Assembly (NCBI RefSeq): GCF_042219825.1
Contig: NZ_JBHJHQ010000003.1
Location: 434,001 to 498,000 of the forward strand
Reading direction: 5' to 3'
Source of the DNA: JBHJHP01 sp042219825
GTDB taxonomy: Bacteria; Bacteroidota; Bacteroidia; Bacteroidales; UBA5342
Length of the DNA: 64,000 bases
Part shown: in pieces, positions 55,666-63,478 of the stretch
Position numbering within the stretch: the first letter of the stretch is position 1
Layout of the letters: every line of letters begins with the position of its first letter
Program-made: the position numbers and the translations under genes
The notes under the pieces: model-generated
What the model saw: only the letters and a program-made list of their open reading frames with translations
The model's database searches: none
What the model was told of the DNA's origin: nothing

Positions 55666-56973
55666 TTGAAATGCATACAAGTTATGGAACGAAGCACAGA
55701 AAATAAAAACCTTAAGGAGAAAGAGCCTAGCAAAAACAGGGAAGGATTGTCTGCAGAAAAAGGTTCGAACAAAGGGTATAAAAAAACTATAATCGGCTGG
55801 ATTCCGGAGGATTGGGAGGTAGATAAATTAAAAGAAGTAATTCACCTAATCTCAGGGCAACATTTGGATACTGATCAATATTCAGACAACAGTCACGAAA
55901 CTCCATACTTCACAGGTCCAACTGATGTTACTTCTAAAATGTCAGAAGTAAAAAAGTTTTCTTCGCAACTTAACAAATTCGCTAATTATGGTGATGTAAT
56001 AATCACAGTAAAAGGTTCTGGGGTAGGTACTTTGTTTATTTTAAAATTACCTAAAGTTATATTGGGGCGCCAGTTAATGGCTATTGATTCAAATATGATT
56101 AATAAACCATTTTGTTATTATTACCTTTTTACCAAGCAAAGTAGGCTTAAAGCTTTATCAAGTGGGAATATGATTCCTGGATTATCTAGGAATGACATTT
56201 TAAGTTTATCAATTCCCATCCCTCCTCTTCCTGAGCAACGCAAAATAGCCGAAATATTTTCCACATGGGATAAAGCCATCGAACACACCCAAAATCTGAT
56301 TGCGCAACTTAAACTACGTAAAAAAGGTTTAATGCAACAGTTGCTTTCAGGCAAAACAAGGTTAAAGGGATTTAGTGGAGAATGGAAGGAAGTTCAATTG
56401 AAAGATATTGCAAATAGGCTAACAACAAAGAATGGAGAACTCAATGACAATGTCGTAACCATTTCAGCACAAAGAGGATTTGTAAAGCAGGAAGACTTCT
56501 TTAAAAAACGTGTAGCCAGCGATACTCTTTCAGGTTATTACCTGATTAAGAGAGGACAATTTGCCTATAATAAAAGCTACTCAAATGGTTATCCAATGGG
56601 TGCATTTAAAAGGCTTGATAATCTTGACAAAGCAGTTGTAACAACATTATATATTTGCTTTAATTTAAAAAACAACGTTGACTCAGATTTCTTAGTAAAT
56701 TTTTTCGAGGCAGGTTTAATGGTCCGTAACTTAATGAAAATTGCACAGGAAGGAGGAAGGGCTCATGGTTTATTAAATATAGCCCTTAATGATTTCTTTT
56801 CACTGAAGATGACAATACCTGAAATTGAAGAACAACAGGCCATTGCCAAAGTATTAACTACTGCCGATAATGAAATAAAAAAACAGGAAGCTTACCTGGC
56901 ACAATTGCAGGCACAAAAAAAAGGTTTAATGCAAAAGCTGTTAACCGGAGAAGTCAGAGTGAAAGTAAAATGA
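55666..56973 (+). CDS. hsdS: Type I restriction-modification specificity subunit HsdS, two TRDs
   Basis: The 435-residue protein has a charged N-terminal tail (about 1-40), then two target recognition domains (about 45-215 and 240-410). Each is followed by a conserved coiled region: PPLPEQRKIAEIFSTWDKAIEHTQ...KKGLMQQLLSG, and PEIEEQQAIAKVLTTADNEIKKQ...KKGLMQKLLTG. These internal copies give the pseudo-symmetry typical of HsdS and are mirrored by an 18-bp DNA repeat. A Met at 55684 is an alternative start. It starts 15 bases after the Fic gene and is followed 6 bases later by the AlbA_2 gene. Confidence 0.94.
   Translation: MKCIQVMERSTENKNLKEKEPSKNREGLSAEKGSNKGYKKTIIGWIPEDWEVDKLKEVIHLISGQHLDTDQYSDNSHETPYFTGPTDVTSKMSEVKKFSSQLNKFANYGDVIITVKGSGVGTLFILKLPKVILGRQLMAIDSNMINKPFCYYYLFTKQSRLKALSSGNMIPGLSRNDILSLSIPIPPLPEQRKIAEIFSTWDKAIEHTQNLIAQLKLRKKGLMQQLLSGKTRLKGFSGEWKEVQLKDIANRLTTKNGELNDNVVTISAQRGFVKQEDFFKKRVASDTLSGYYLIKRGQFAYNKSYSNGYPMGAFKRLDNLDKAVVTTLYICFNLKNNVDSDFLVNFFEAGLMVRNLMKIAQEGGRAHGLLNIALNDFFSLKMTIPEIEEQQAIAKVLTTADNEIKKQEAYLAQLQAQKKGLMQKLLTGEVRVKVK
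56320..56337 (+). repeat. 18-bp direct repeat in hsdS, copy 1
   Basis: Identical to 56917-56934 and encodes the KKGLMQ part of the first conserved region. Homologous repeats between TRDs can exchange recognition domains. Confidence 0.75.
56917..56934 (+). repeat. 18-bp direct repeat in hsdS, copy 2
   Basis: Identical to 56320-56337, 597 bases apart, in the second conserved region of HsdS. A homologous-recombination partner of copy 1. Confidence 0.75.
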
Positions 56974-56979
56974 TTAACC

Positions 56980-58722
56980 ATGAATATAACCGAAATCATT
57001 CATTTAAAAGAGTCAGAAGACAGGGTGGAATTTAAAGAAGCCAAAGGCGGAAATTTTTCATACAACGGCGGCAGCAAACCCGAACCTAAAAAACGCAGAA
57101 GATGTATATTAGGTTACGTTACTGCCCTGGCAAATGAAGGTGGCGGATGCCTTGTGTTTGGGATAAAAGAAAATACTCCACACGAAGTTGTTGGAACACA
57201 ACAAAGTCTGGATTCACTGGGTAATCTGGAAAGCAGTATCTACAATGATACTGCAATTCGCGTTTCAACTGAAGAATTATTTGATGAAGACGGAAAACGT
57301 GTTGTGGTGCTAAAGGTACCTTCACGACCTGCAGGAAAAGTTTTTAAGTTCGAAGATGTTGCCTTAATGCGTGTCGGTGAAGAATTAAAACCGATGTCGG
57401 ACCAACAATATCTTAAAATACTACAGGAACAAGAACCAGACTTTTCACAAAAAATTTGCGATGGAATAACCATAAATGATCTGGACAATGAGGCAATAAA
57501 TCGATTACGGGAGGCATATGCAAAAAAGCAAAATAATCCGCAGTTTCTGACATTAAGCAAAGAGCAAATGCTTAACGATCTTGATTTAGTGGCAGACGGG
57601 AAAGTCACAAATGCTGCAGTCATTCTGGTTGGGAAGAAAGAAATTATTAAAAATAAGATTCCCCAGTCTGCCATCCGTTTAGAATACAGAAAAGATGAAT
57701 CGAAAATTGTTTTTGACCAACGGCATATATTTTCCGGCCCGTATTTCTTAGAAACAGATCAGCTCTGGGATACAATTAATTTACGTAACGGTTCAATCCC
57801 TATTCAGGATGGCCCCTTTATTTTCGATATCCCCTATTTTAACAAAGAAGTAATTAGAGAGGCAATTAACAATGCGGTTGCACACCGTAACTATGGGTTA
57901 TCGAGTGAAACGATAATTAAACAATATCCGTCACGATTAGATATTGTAAGCCCCGGAGGATTTCCTTTAGGCGTTTCACTTCAAAACTTGCTGACAATTT
58001 CAAGTACCCCAAGAAACAGATTATTAACAGATGTATTGCAAAAAACAGGTATTGTTGAACGTTCAGGACAAGGAGTAGATAAAATATTTTACCAAACACT
58101 AAAGGAAGGCAAGGGCGATCCGGACTATTCTAAATCTGATGATTTTCAGGTTGAACTTCATCTTTTCTCAACAATAGAAGACAAAGCATTTGCACTGTTT
58201 ATTGAGTCTATACAGGCTGAGCTGAATGACGATAAAAAGCTATCTGTTCAGGAAGTTATTCATCTGAGTCAAATAAAAAAAGGTAATAAGAACTTCCCAT
58301 TTGACAAGAATGTGATCACCAAATTACTTGAAAGAGATTTAATAGAAAAAAGAGGTCGAACAAGTGGTACATATTATGTTTTGTCGAAAACCTATTACGA
58401 ATTCGCTGATGAAAAAGGTAAATACAGCAAAACAGACTGGGATAATAATCAGGCTTTTATGTTGATCCTACAGCATCTTAGAAAATTTGAAGACGCAAAA
58501 ATGCAGGATTTTGTGGATTTATTCCAGGGTCGCTTATCACGAAAACAAGTGCGGATTCTGGTAAAAAAACTGGTAGAAAACAATCAGTTAAGTCAACATG
58601 GACAAGGTAAAGGAACCTACTATAAAATTGGTGAAAACTACCTGAAAGGAATGGAGTTATTATCAAAAGCACTTGATATTGGGATGAAACAATTACATGA
58701 CAATGGGGAATTTGAAGATTAA
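56980..58722 (+). CDS. AlbA_2/Schlafen-like ATP-binding protein with winged-helix C-terminus
   Basis: The 580-residue protein starts with an AlbA_2 (Schlafen-like) domain (about 8-140): VEFKEAKGG, then YVTALANEGGGCLVFGIKE. A helical linker and an HATPase_c_4-type ATP-binding domain (about 260-390) follow, with REAINNAVAHRNYG and GIVERSGQGVDKI. The C-terminal third (about 400-580) has two winged-helix-like segments (KLSVQEVIHLSQI; MQDFVDLFQGRLSRKQVRILVKKLVEN). Such proteins are often linked to RM and defence loci; some act as transcription regulators and some as effectors. It starts 6 bases after hsdS. It could bind the palindromic operators in this island; this is inference. Confidence 0.87.
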   Translation: MNITEIIHLKESEDRVEFKEAKGGNFSYNGGSKPEPKKRRRCILGYVTALANEGGGCLVFGIKENTPHEVVGTQQSLDSLGNLESSIYNDTAIRVSTEELFDEDGKRVVVLKVPSRPAGKVFKFEDVALMRVGEELKPMSDQQYLKILQEQEPDFSQKICDGITINDLDNEAINRLREAYAKKQNNPQFLTLSKEQMLNDLDLVADGKVTNAAVILVGKKEIIKNKIPQSAIRLEYRKDESKIVFDQRHIFSGPYFLETDQLWDTINLRNGSIPIQDGPFIFDIPYFNKEVIREAINNAVAHRNYGLSSETIIKQYPSRLDIVSPGGFPLGVSLQNLLTISSTPRNRLLTDVLQKTGIVERSGQGVDKIFYQTLKEGKGDPDYSKSDDFQVELHLFSTIEDKAFALFIESIQAELNDDKKLSVQEVIHLSQIKKGNKNFPFDKNVITKLLERDLIEKRGRTSGTYYVLSKTYYEFADEKGKYSKTDWDNNQAFMLILQHLRKFEDAKMQDFVDLFQGRLSRKQVRILVKKLVENNQLSQHGQGKGTYYKIGENYLKGMELLSKALDIGMKQLHDNGEFED

Positions 58723-59099
58723 AGGGCCAAAAAGGGGCCAGAAAAAGGGCCAGAAAACGATGTTTTTTATAAAAATCAAACGAAAAACTGTTAATAACCC
58801 TTTGCAAATTGTTGATAACTACTGTTTTGAGAAAGTAATGAAAAGGACCAAAAATATTTTTAAAAGTTGTGTAAAAATTTTTACACGCCCTGGTGATTAT
58901 TTAATCACAATAAATTTTGAGTTCTAATTAAAACGCAAGGCCCGGTACATATCGTGATGCATCGAGCCTCGAAACTCTGTTCTCCTAATATGGAAGAATG
59001 AGCGTGACAAATATACAATATTTGCAATGCAAAGGAAAGAAATTTAAAGAAATTTACACCTATCGGTATTCTGAACAACCAATAAAACAGTGAATTACT
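58723..59099. promoter_or_regulatory. Untranslated region before hsdR with palindromes
   Basis: No convincing gene lies in these 377 bases. Contents: GGGCCAGAAAA-like tandem units (about 58733-58757), an 18-bp perfect palindrome (58869-58886), a GC-richer block (about 58930-59010) with GATGCATC (58956-58963) and TCGAG-C-CTCGA (58962-58972), and CAAATA-TACAA-TATTTG (about 59008-59024). The distance from the previous gene and these palindromes suggest that hsdR has its own regulated promoter. The GC-richer block could encode a small RNA; unproven. Confidence 0.45.
58869..58886. promoter_or_regulatory. 18-bp perfect palindrome
   Basis: GTGTAAAAATTTTTACAC is its own reverse complement. It lies upstream of hsdR and downstream of the AlbA_2 gene. 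The perfect symmetry without a loop fits a dimeric protein-binding site better than a terminator. Confidence 0.5.
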
Positions 59100-62000
59100 A
59101 TGACAACCCCATCGTTTCTCGAAGATCATATTTCTCAGATTCCGGCACTTCAGTTGCTCATCAATATGGGTTATGAATATGTCACTCCACATCAGGCCAT
59201 GAAATGGCGTAAGGGCAAAAACTCGGTGGTGATATTTGAAGAAGTACTGTTTACTCAACTGCAAAAAATAAACAGTTTTACCCGCAAAGGGAAGGAATAC
59301 GAATTCTCTGAAGCCAATATCAGCTCAGCGATACTTGCCGTAAAAGAGTTACCGGTTCATGAGGGCATTATGACGGCCAATGCAGCTTTTTATGATTTAA
59401 TCACACTGGGAAAGGCATTTGAGCAAACGGTAGATGGAGACAAGAAAAGTCATTCCTTGCAATACATCGACTGGCAAAACCCTGAGAACAATGCCTTTCA
59501 TGTTACCGAAGAATTCAGCGTGGTTCGTGACGGCAGAACCGATACCTATCGTCCCGATCTGGTGTTGTTTGTGAACGGGATCCCCATGTGTATTGTTGAA
59601 TGCAAAAGCCCTTCTTTAACCGGTACCAAAACCCCGGTAGAACTGGCCATTGAACAACACACACGAAATTTTAGTAAAAATGGCATACGTTCACTTTATG
59701 TTTACTCCGGTCTGGTATTAAGCCTGGCAACCAATGATGCCAGCTATGCAACTACCGGAACAAGTAAGGAGTTCTGGTCTAAATGGAAAGAACTGTTTTC
59801 TTCAAAAACCGCCGAAGCAAACTATTGGAATGCACTGAACAGACTAAAAAACACACCACTTACTGAAGAAAATAAAAACAAATTGTTTTCAGACAGATTC
59901 AGGTATGTCCGTCAATATTTTGACCGTATTGATGAGCAATCGATCGACGAACCCCGTAAATGTACCAAACAGGACGAATTGCTTTACAGCCTGTGTACAC
60001 CTGTAAGAATGCTCGATCTGATCCGCAACTTTACCGTGTTCGATGATGGAGTAAAAAAAATAGCCCGGTATCAGCAGTATTTTGTGGTGAATGAAACCAT
60101 TAAAAGAGTTTCCCGGTTTAATAACGCAGGAAAACGTACAGGTGGTGTCATCTGGCATACCCAGGGTAGCGGGAAATCCTTAACCATGGTAATGCTGGCA
60201 CAGTTACTTGCATCCAACAAGCACATTTTAAACCCCAAAATATTATTGGTGACTGACCGTATTGATTTGGACGACCAGCTTTCTGATACATTTAAAAAAT
60301 GTCAGAAAGAAGTTCGCCAGGCCAAAACAGGAACACATCTGTCAGGGTTAATCAGCGAAAATGATGATGCCATTATAACTACGATTATAAACAAGTTTGA
60401 GGCAGCCGTAAAACAATGTAAAGAACCTTTTGCGTCACCAGATATATTTATTCTGATCGACGAAGGCCACCGCACACAATATGGCAGCTTTAGTGTGAGT
60501 ATGCAAAGGGTATTCCCAAATGCCTGTTTTATAGCATTTACCGGCACGCCTTTAATGAAAAAAGAAAAAAACACTGCCAGAAAATTCGGCGGATATATTG
60601 GTAAACCCTACACCGTAACTGACGCTGTTGAAGACAGTGCGGTTGTTCCCCTGTTGTACGAAGGCCGGCACAACCTGATGTCCATCAATGAAAAACCGTT
60701 AAACACATTCTTCGATAAAGTATCTGAACCCTTGAGCGATTACGGTAAAGCTGCGCTAAAACGCAAATTCAATACTATAAACGAGCTTAACAAGGCTGAT
60801 CAGATCATTTATGCACGAGCCTGGGATATCAGCGAGCATTATACCGGTTTCTTCCAGTCAAGCGATACAGCATACAAACCCAAAGGACAATTGGTGGCAC
60901 CTTCCATAAAAACAGCCTTGTTGTATAAGCACTATCTCGACGAAATCGGGAAGATTTCTTCCGAAGTGGTAGTGACACGCTCTGATCAGCGGGAGGGAAT
61001 GGAAGATTCATACTATGACGACAACGAAGAAAAACAGAGAGAAGATACCTATTTCAAAGCCATGGAAGATAAATATGGCGATCTGAAAACCTTTGAAAAA
61101 AGTATTATTAATCAGTTTAAAAAACGTGACCATCCTGAAATATTAATTGTGGTTGCGAAACTTCTAACCGGTTTTGATGCACCTAACAATACGGTTTTAT
61201 ATCTGTGCCGCAGCCTTAAAGAACATACCCTTTTGCAGGCAATTGCCAGGGTAAACCGTGTATATCCGGGGAAAGATTATGGCTACATCATAGACTATTA
61301 CGGCAATCTGGAAAATCTTGATAACGCATTAGATACATATTCCGGTCTTGAAGGATTTGACAAAGAAGATCTGGCGGGAACCTTAACCAGTATTGATGAT
61401 GAAATTAAAAAGTTACCCCAGGCGCATGCCGAGATTTGGGATATCTTCAAAAGCCTGAAAGGGAAAAATCTGGAAGCCACGGCATACGAAGAACTACTTT
61501 CTGCGGAGGATATTAGAAATAAGTTTTATGATAAACTTTCTGTTTTTGCACGAATGCTTAAACTGGCACTTTCATCTGTTCATTATGTTAATAGTACAGA
61601 AGAAGTTAAAATTAAAAACTACAAGCAGGATGCAAAGTTCTTTTTAAAGCTTCGGGTTGATGTTAAACGAAGGTACAACGATGATATATCCTACAGGGAA
61701 TATGAGCCACAGGTGCAAAAGTTAATCAACAAACATCTTTCAACGGATGGGGAAATTTTAAAAATAACCGATCTTGTTGATATCTTTAATAAGGAAGAAC
61801 GGGAAGCTGAAGTAGAAAAGATAATTGGTAAAGCAGCACAGGCTGATCATATTGCCAGCCGGACAATTAAAGCCATCAACGTTAAAATGCAGGATGATCC
61901 GATTTTTTATACCCGGTTCGCAGACCTCATCAAACAGACCATTGAAGCATACCATCAAAAAAGAATTAGTGAAGCCGAATATCTAAAAAGAGCACAAAAA

Positions 62001-62363
62001 TTTGAAGATGATTTTTTAAAAGGACGTCGGGAAGATGCACCGGAACAACTAGAAAAAAATGAGGTGGCTTTAGCTTTTTACAATTACAGTAAATCTGTTT
62101 ACAACAATTTGGAACTTTTAAAAACACCTTTTCATATTGAAATGGGGTTAGCCATTGACCGGGTCGTTAAAAACAATATTTACCTCAATAACAAAAAGAT
62201 TGTTGACTTTCACAGAAATGTTGATATAAGAGGAAAGATCAATATTGAGCTAAGTGACGTGATTTACGATCTCCTTCAAAAATATGATATTGGCCCCAAT
62301 TGGGATGAAATCGATCATCTGATTGAAGAGTGTATGAAAATTGCCATACATAAATACAAGTAG
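59100..62363 (+). CDS. hsdR: Type I restriction enzyme HsdR
   Basis: HsdR is the translocase/endonuclease subunit that cuts DNA at a distance. The 1087-residue protein has an HsdR_N PD-(D/E)xK nuclease domain (about 1-250, acidic motif YRPDLV and VECKSP near 165). The SF2 helicase pair has Walker A TQGSGKS near 353, DEGHR near 453, FTGTPL and QAIARVNRVY. The C-terminal helical region (about 780-1087) contacts the methylase. The length is standard. A 377-base gap separates it from the AlbA_2 gene, so it probably has its own promoter. The metallopeptidase starts one base after its stop codon. Confidence 0.95.
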   Translation: MTTPSFLEDHISQIPALQLLINMGYEYVTPHQAMKWRKGKNSVVIFEEVLFTQLQKINSFTRKGKEYEFSEANISSAILAVKELPVHEGIMTANAAFYDLITLGKAFEQTVDGDKKSHSLQYIDWQNPENNAFHVTEEFSVVRDGRTDTYRPDLVLFVNGIPMCIVECKSPSLTGTKTPVELAIEQHTRNFSKNGIRSLYVYSGLVLSLATNDASYATTGTSKEFWSKWKELFSSKTAEANYWNALNRLKNTPLTEENKNKLFSDRFRYVRQYFDRIDEQSIDEPRKCTKQDELLYSLCTPVRMLDLIRNFTVFDDGVKKIARYQQYFVVNETIKRVSRFNNAGKRTGGVIWHTQGSGKSLTMVMLAQLLASNKHILNPKILLVTDRIDLDDQLSDTFKKCQKEVRQAKTGTHLSGLISENDDAIITTIINKFEAAVKQCKEPFASPDIFILIDEGHRTQYGSFSVSMQRVFPNACFIAFTGTPLMKKEKNTARKFGGYIGKPYTVTDAVEDSAVVPLLYEGRHNLMSINEKPLNTFFDKVSEPLSDYGKAALKRKFNTINELNKADQIIYARAWDISEHYTGFFQSSDTAYKPKGQLVAPSIKTALLYKHYLDEIGKISSEVVVTRSDQREGMEDSYYDDNEEKQREDTYFKAMEDKYGDLKTFEKSIINQFKKRDHPEILIVVAKLLTGFDAPNNTVLYLCRSLKEHTLLQAIARVNRVYPGKDYGYIIDYYGNLENLDNALDTYSGLEGFDKEDLAGTLTSIDDEIKKLPQAHAEIWDIFKSLKGKNLEATAYEELLSAEDIRNKFYDKLSVFARMLKLALSSVHYVNSTEEVKIKNYKQDAKFFLKLRVDVKRRYNDDISYREYEPQVQKLINKHLSTDGEILKITDLVDIFNKEEREAEVEKIIGKAAQADHIASRTIKAINVKMQDDPIFYTRFADLIKQTIEAYHQKRISEAEYLKRAQKFEDDFLKGRREDAPEQLEKNEVALAFYNYSKSVYNNLELLKTPFHIEMGLAIDRVVKNNIYLNNKKIVDFHRNVDIRGKINIELSDVIYDLLQKYDIGPNWDEIDHLIEECMKIAIHKYK

Positions 62364-62364
62364 T

Positions 62365-63072
62365 ATGTTTAAGGAACAGATTAAATACGGTAATTCTACT
62401 ATCGAATACTATTTAGACTTTGCTAATCGTAAAACTTTAGGCATAAAAGTATATCCTGATAAATCTGTTCATGTAATTGCACCAAATGGCACAAGTAAAA
62501 ACAAAGTTTCCGGGAAAGTTTACAACAAGGCTGCCTGGATATTAAAACAGCAGGACTTTTTTTTATCATTTCACCCAATAACACCTCCCAGAAAATTCGT
62601 AAGTGGCGAAACACATTTGTATCTAGGCAAGCAATACCGTTTGAAACTCATAAGTGAAAACAAAGAGTCTGTTAAACTTCATGGCGGTAGCATAATTGTT
62701 TATACAAAGGATAAAGAAAATAAAGTGCATGTTGAAACTATATTAAAGGCATGGTTTAAATCTAAAGCGGAACAGCATTTTAATAAATTATTTGATGAAC
62801 TTGTGCCACTTTCAAAATCTTTTTTTAAAGGAACACCGACTTTAAGACACAGATGGATGGATAAACGCTGGGGAAGTTGCAGCCCCAAAGGTGAAATTCT
62901 TTTAAATACTGAGTTGATCAAAACTCCAAAAAAATGTATTGAATATGTGATTATTCATGAATTATGCCATTTAGCACATCTCAATCACAGTGCAGCATTT
63001 TATGAGCTCCTGAATAAACTATCTCCCAATTGGAGAAAAACGAAAGATGAGCTGGAAAAACTGATGGTGTAA
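62365..63072 (+). CDS. YgjP/SprT-like zinc metallopeptidase (M48-type fold)
   Basis: YgjP-like metallopeptidases use a HExxH zinc site. I place the start at 62365 (MFKEQIKYG), giving 235 residues, one base after the hsdR stop; the longer frame to 62341 overlaps hsdR. The motif HELCH lies near residue 197 and is followed by NHSAAFYELL, and before it comes TLRHRWMDKRWGSCSPKGEILLN, as in the family. No signal peptide is seen, so it is cytoplasmic. This gene class often follows hsdR, by my recollection, so it may be a functional accessory of the RM system, perhaps cutting a subunit or an invader protein. Target unknown. Confidence 0.9.
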   Translation: MFKEQIKYGNSTIEYYLDFANRKTLGIKVYPDKSVHVIAPNGTSKNKVSGKVYNKAAWILKQQDFFLSFHPITPPRKFVSGETHLYLGKQYRLKLISENKESVKLHGGSIIVYTKDKENKVHVETILKAWFKSKAEQHFNKLFDELVPLSKSFFKGTPTLRHRWMDKRWGSCSPKGEILLNTELIKTPKKCIEYVIIHELCHLAHLNHSAAFYELLNKLSPNWRKTKDELEKLMV

Positions 63073-63478
63073 TCTAAACCAAACTTTGTATTGATACTGT
63101 AATTCTATATTTTTGTAATCAGTCATAACGATGATTTCTACATATCTTTGTTCTTTTAGTGAGTCTGAAAATTCTTCCACCCTGGGCGGAATTAATTTCA
63201 TTATTAATTTCGATTATATGTGCTTTTAGAAGCATTGGGAAACTATATATTAACCTTAAAATAAATTGGAAAACTATGAAGACAATTATAAAAAAAATTA
63301 TAACTAAGGCTAAGCCGGTGTGGAACGTGGGTGGGCTAAAACAGACAAACAGGATTGAGCAAAGAAAACCTTTATAGGAGAATACGTTCCACCCGCCAAA
63401 AAACATTTTACTAACATAAATTATGAGGCTGTCCAAAAAGGCGGCCTCTTTTATTTTACCATAACTTTAAACTAAAAA
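63073..63478. other. Intergenic region with two hairpins and a MITE-end 15-mer
   Basis: About 406 bases without a supported gene. An inverted repeat GTGGAACGT/ACGTTCCAC (about 63322-63330 and 63385-63393) forms a long-loop hairpin. GAGGC/GCCTC (63425-63429 with 63444-63448) plus a T-rich tail looks like a terminator, and overlaps the 15-mer found at the MITE ends (63426-63440). The 63159-63377 frame is not supported. Confidence 0.5.
63425..63457 (+). terminator. Likely terminator of the RM island
   Basis: A 5-bp GC-rich stem with a 14-base loop is followed by TTTTATTTT on the plus strand. It lies after the metallopeptidase gene and before the partial gene. It contains the MITE-end 15-mer, so the hairpin may derive from a mobile element. 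Confidence 0.55.

Noticed and set aside
58697..58927. A 76-codon plus-strand ORF overlapping the end of the AlbA_2 gene
   Set aside because: It starts inside the previous gene, has repeated GQKKGQK-like low-complexity coding caused by tandem GGGCCAGAAAA units, and has no recognisable domain or start signal.
63159..63377. A 72-codon plus-strand ORF
   Set aside because: It lies in hairpin-rich DNA with no family match, a poor start context and very Lys/Ile-rich composition typical of AT-rich non-coding sequence.
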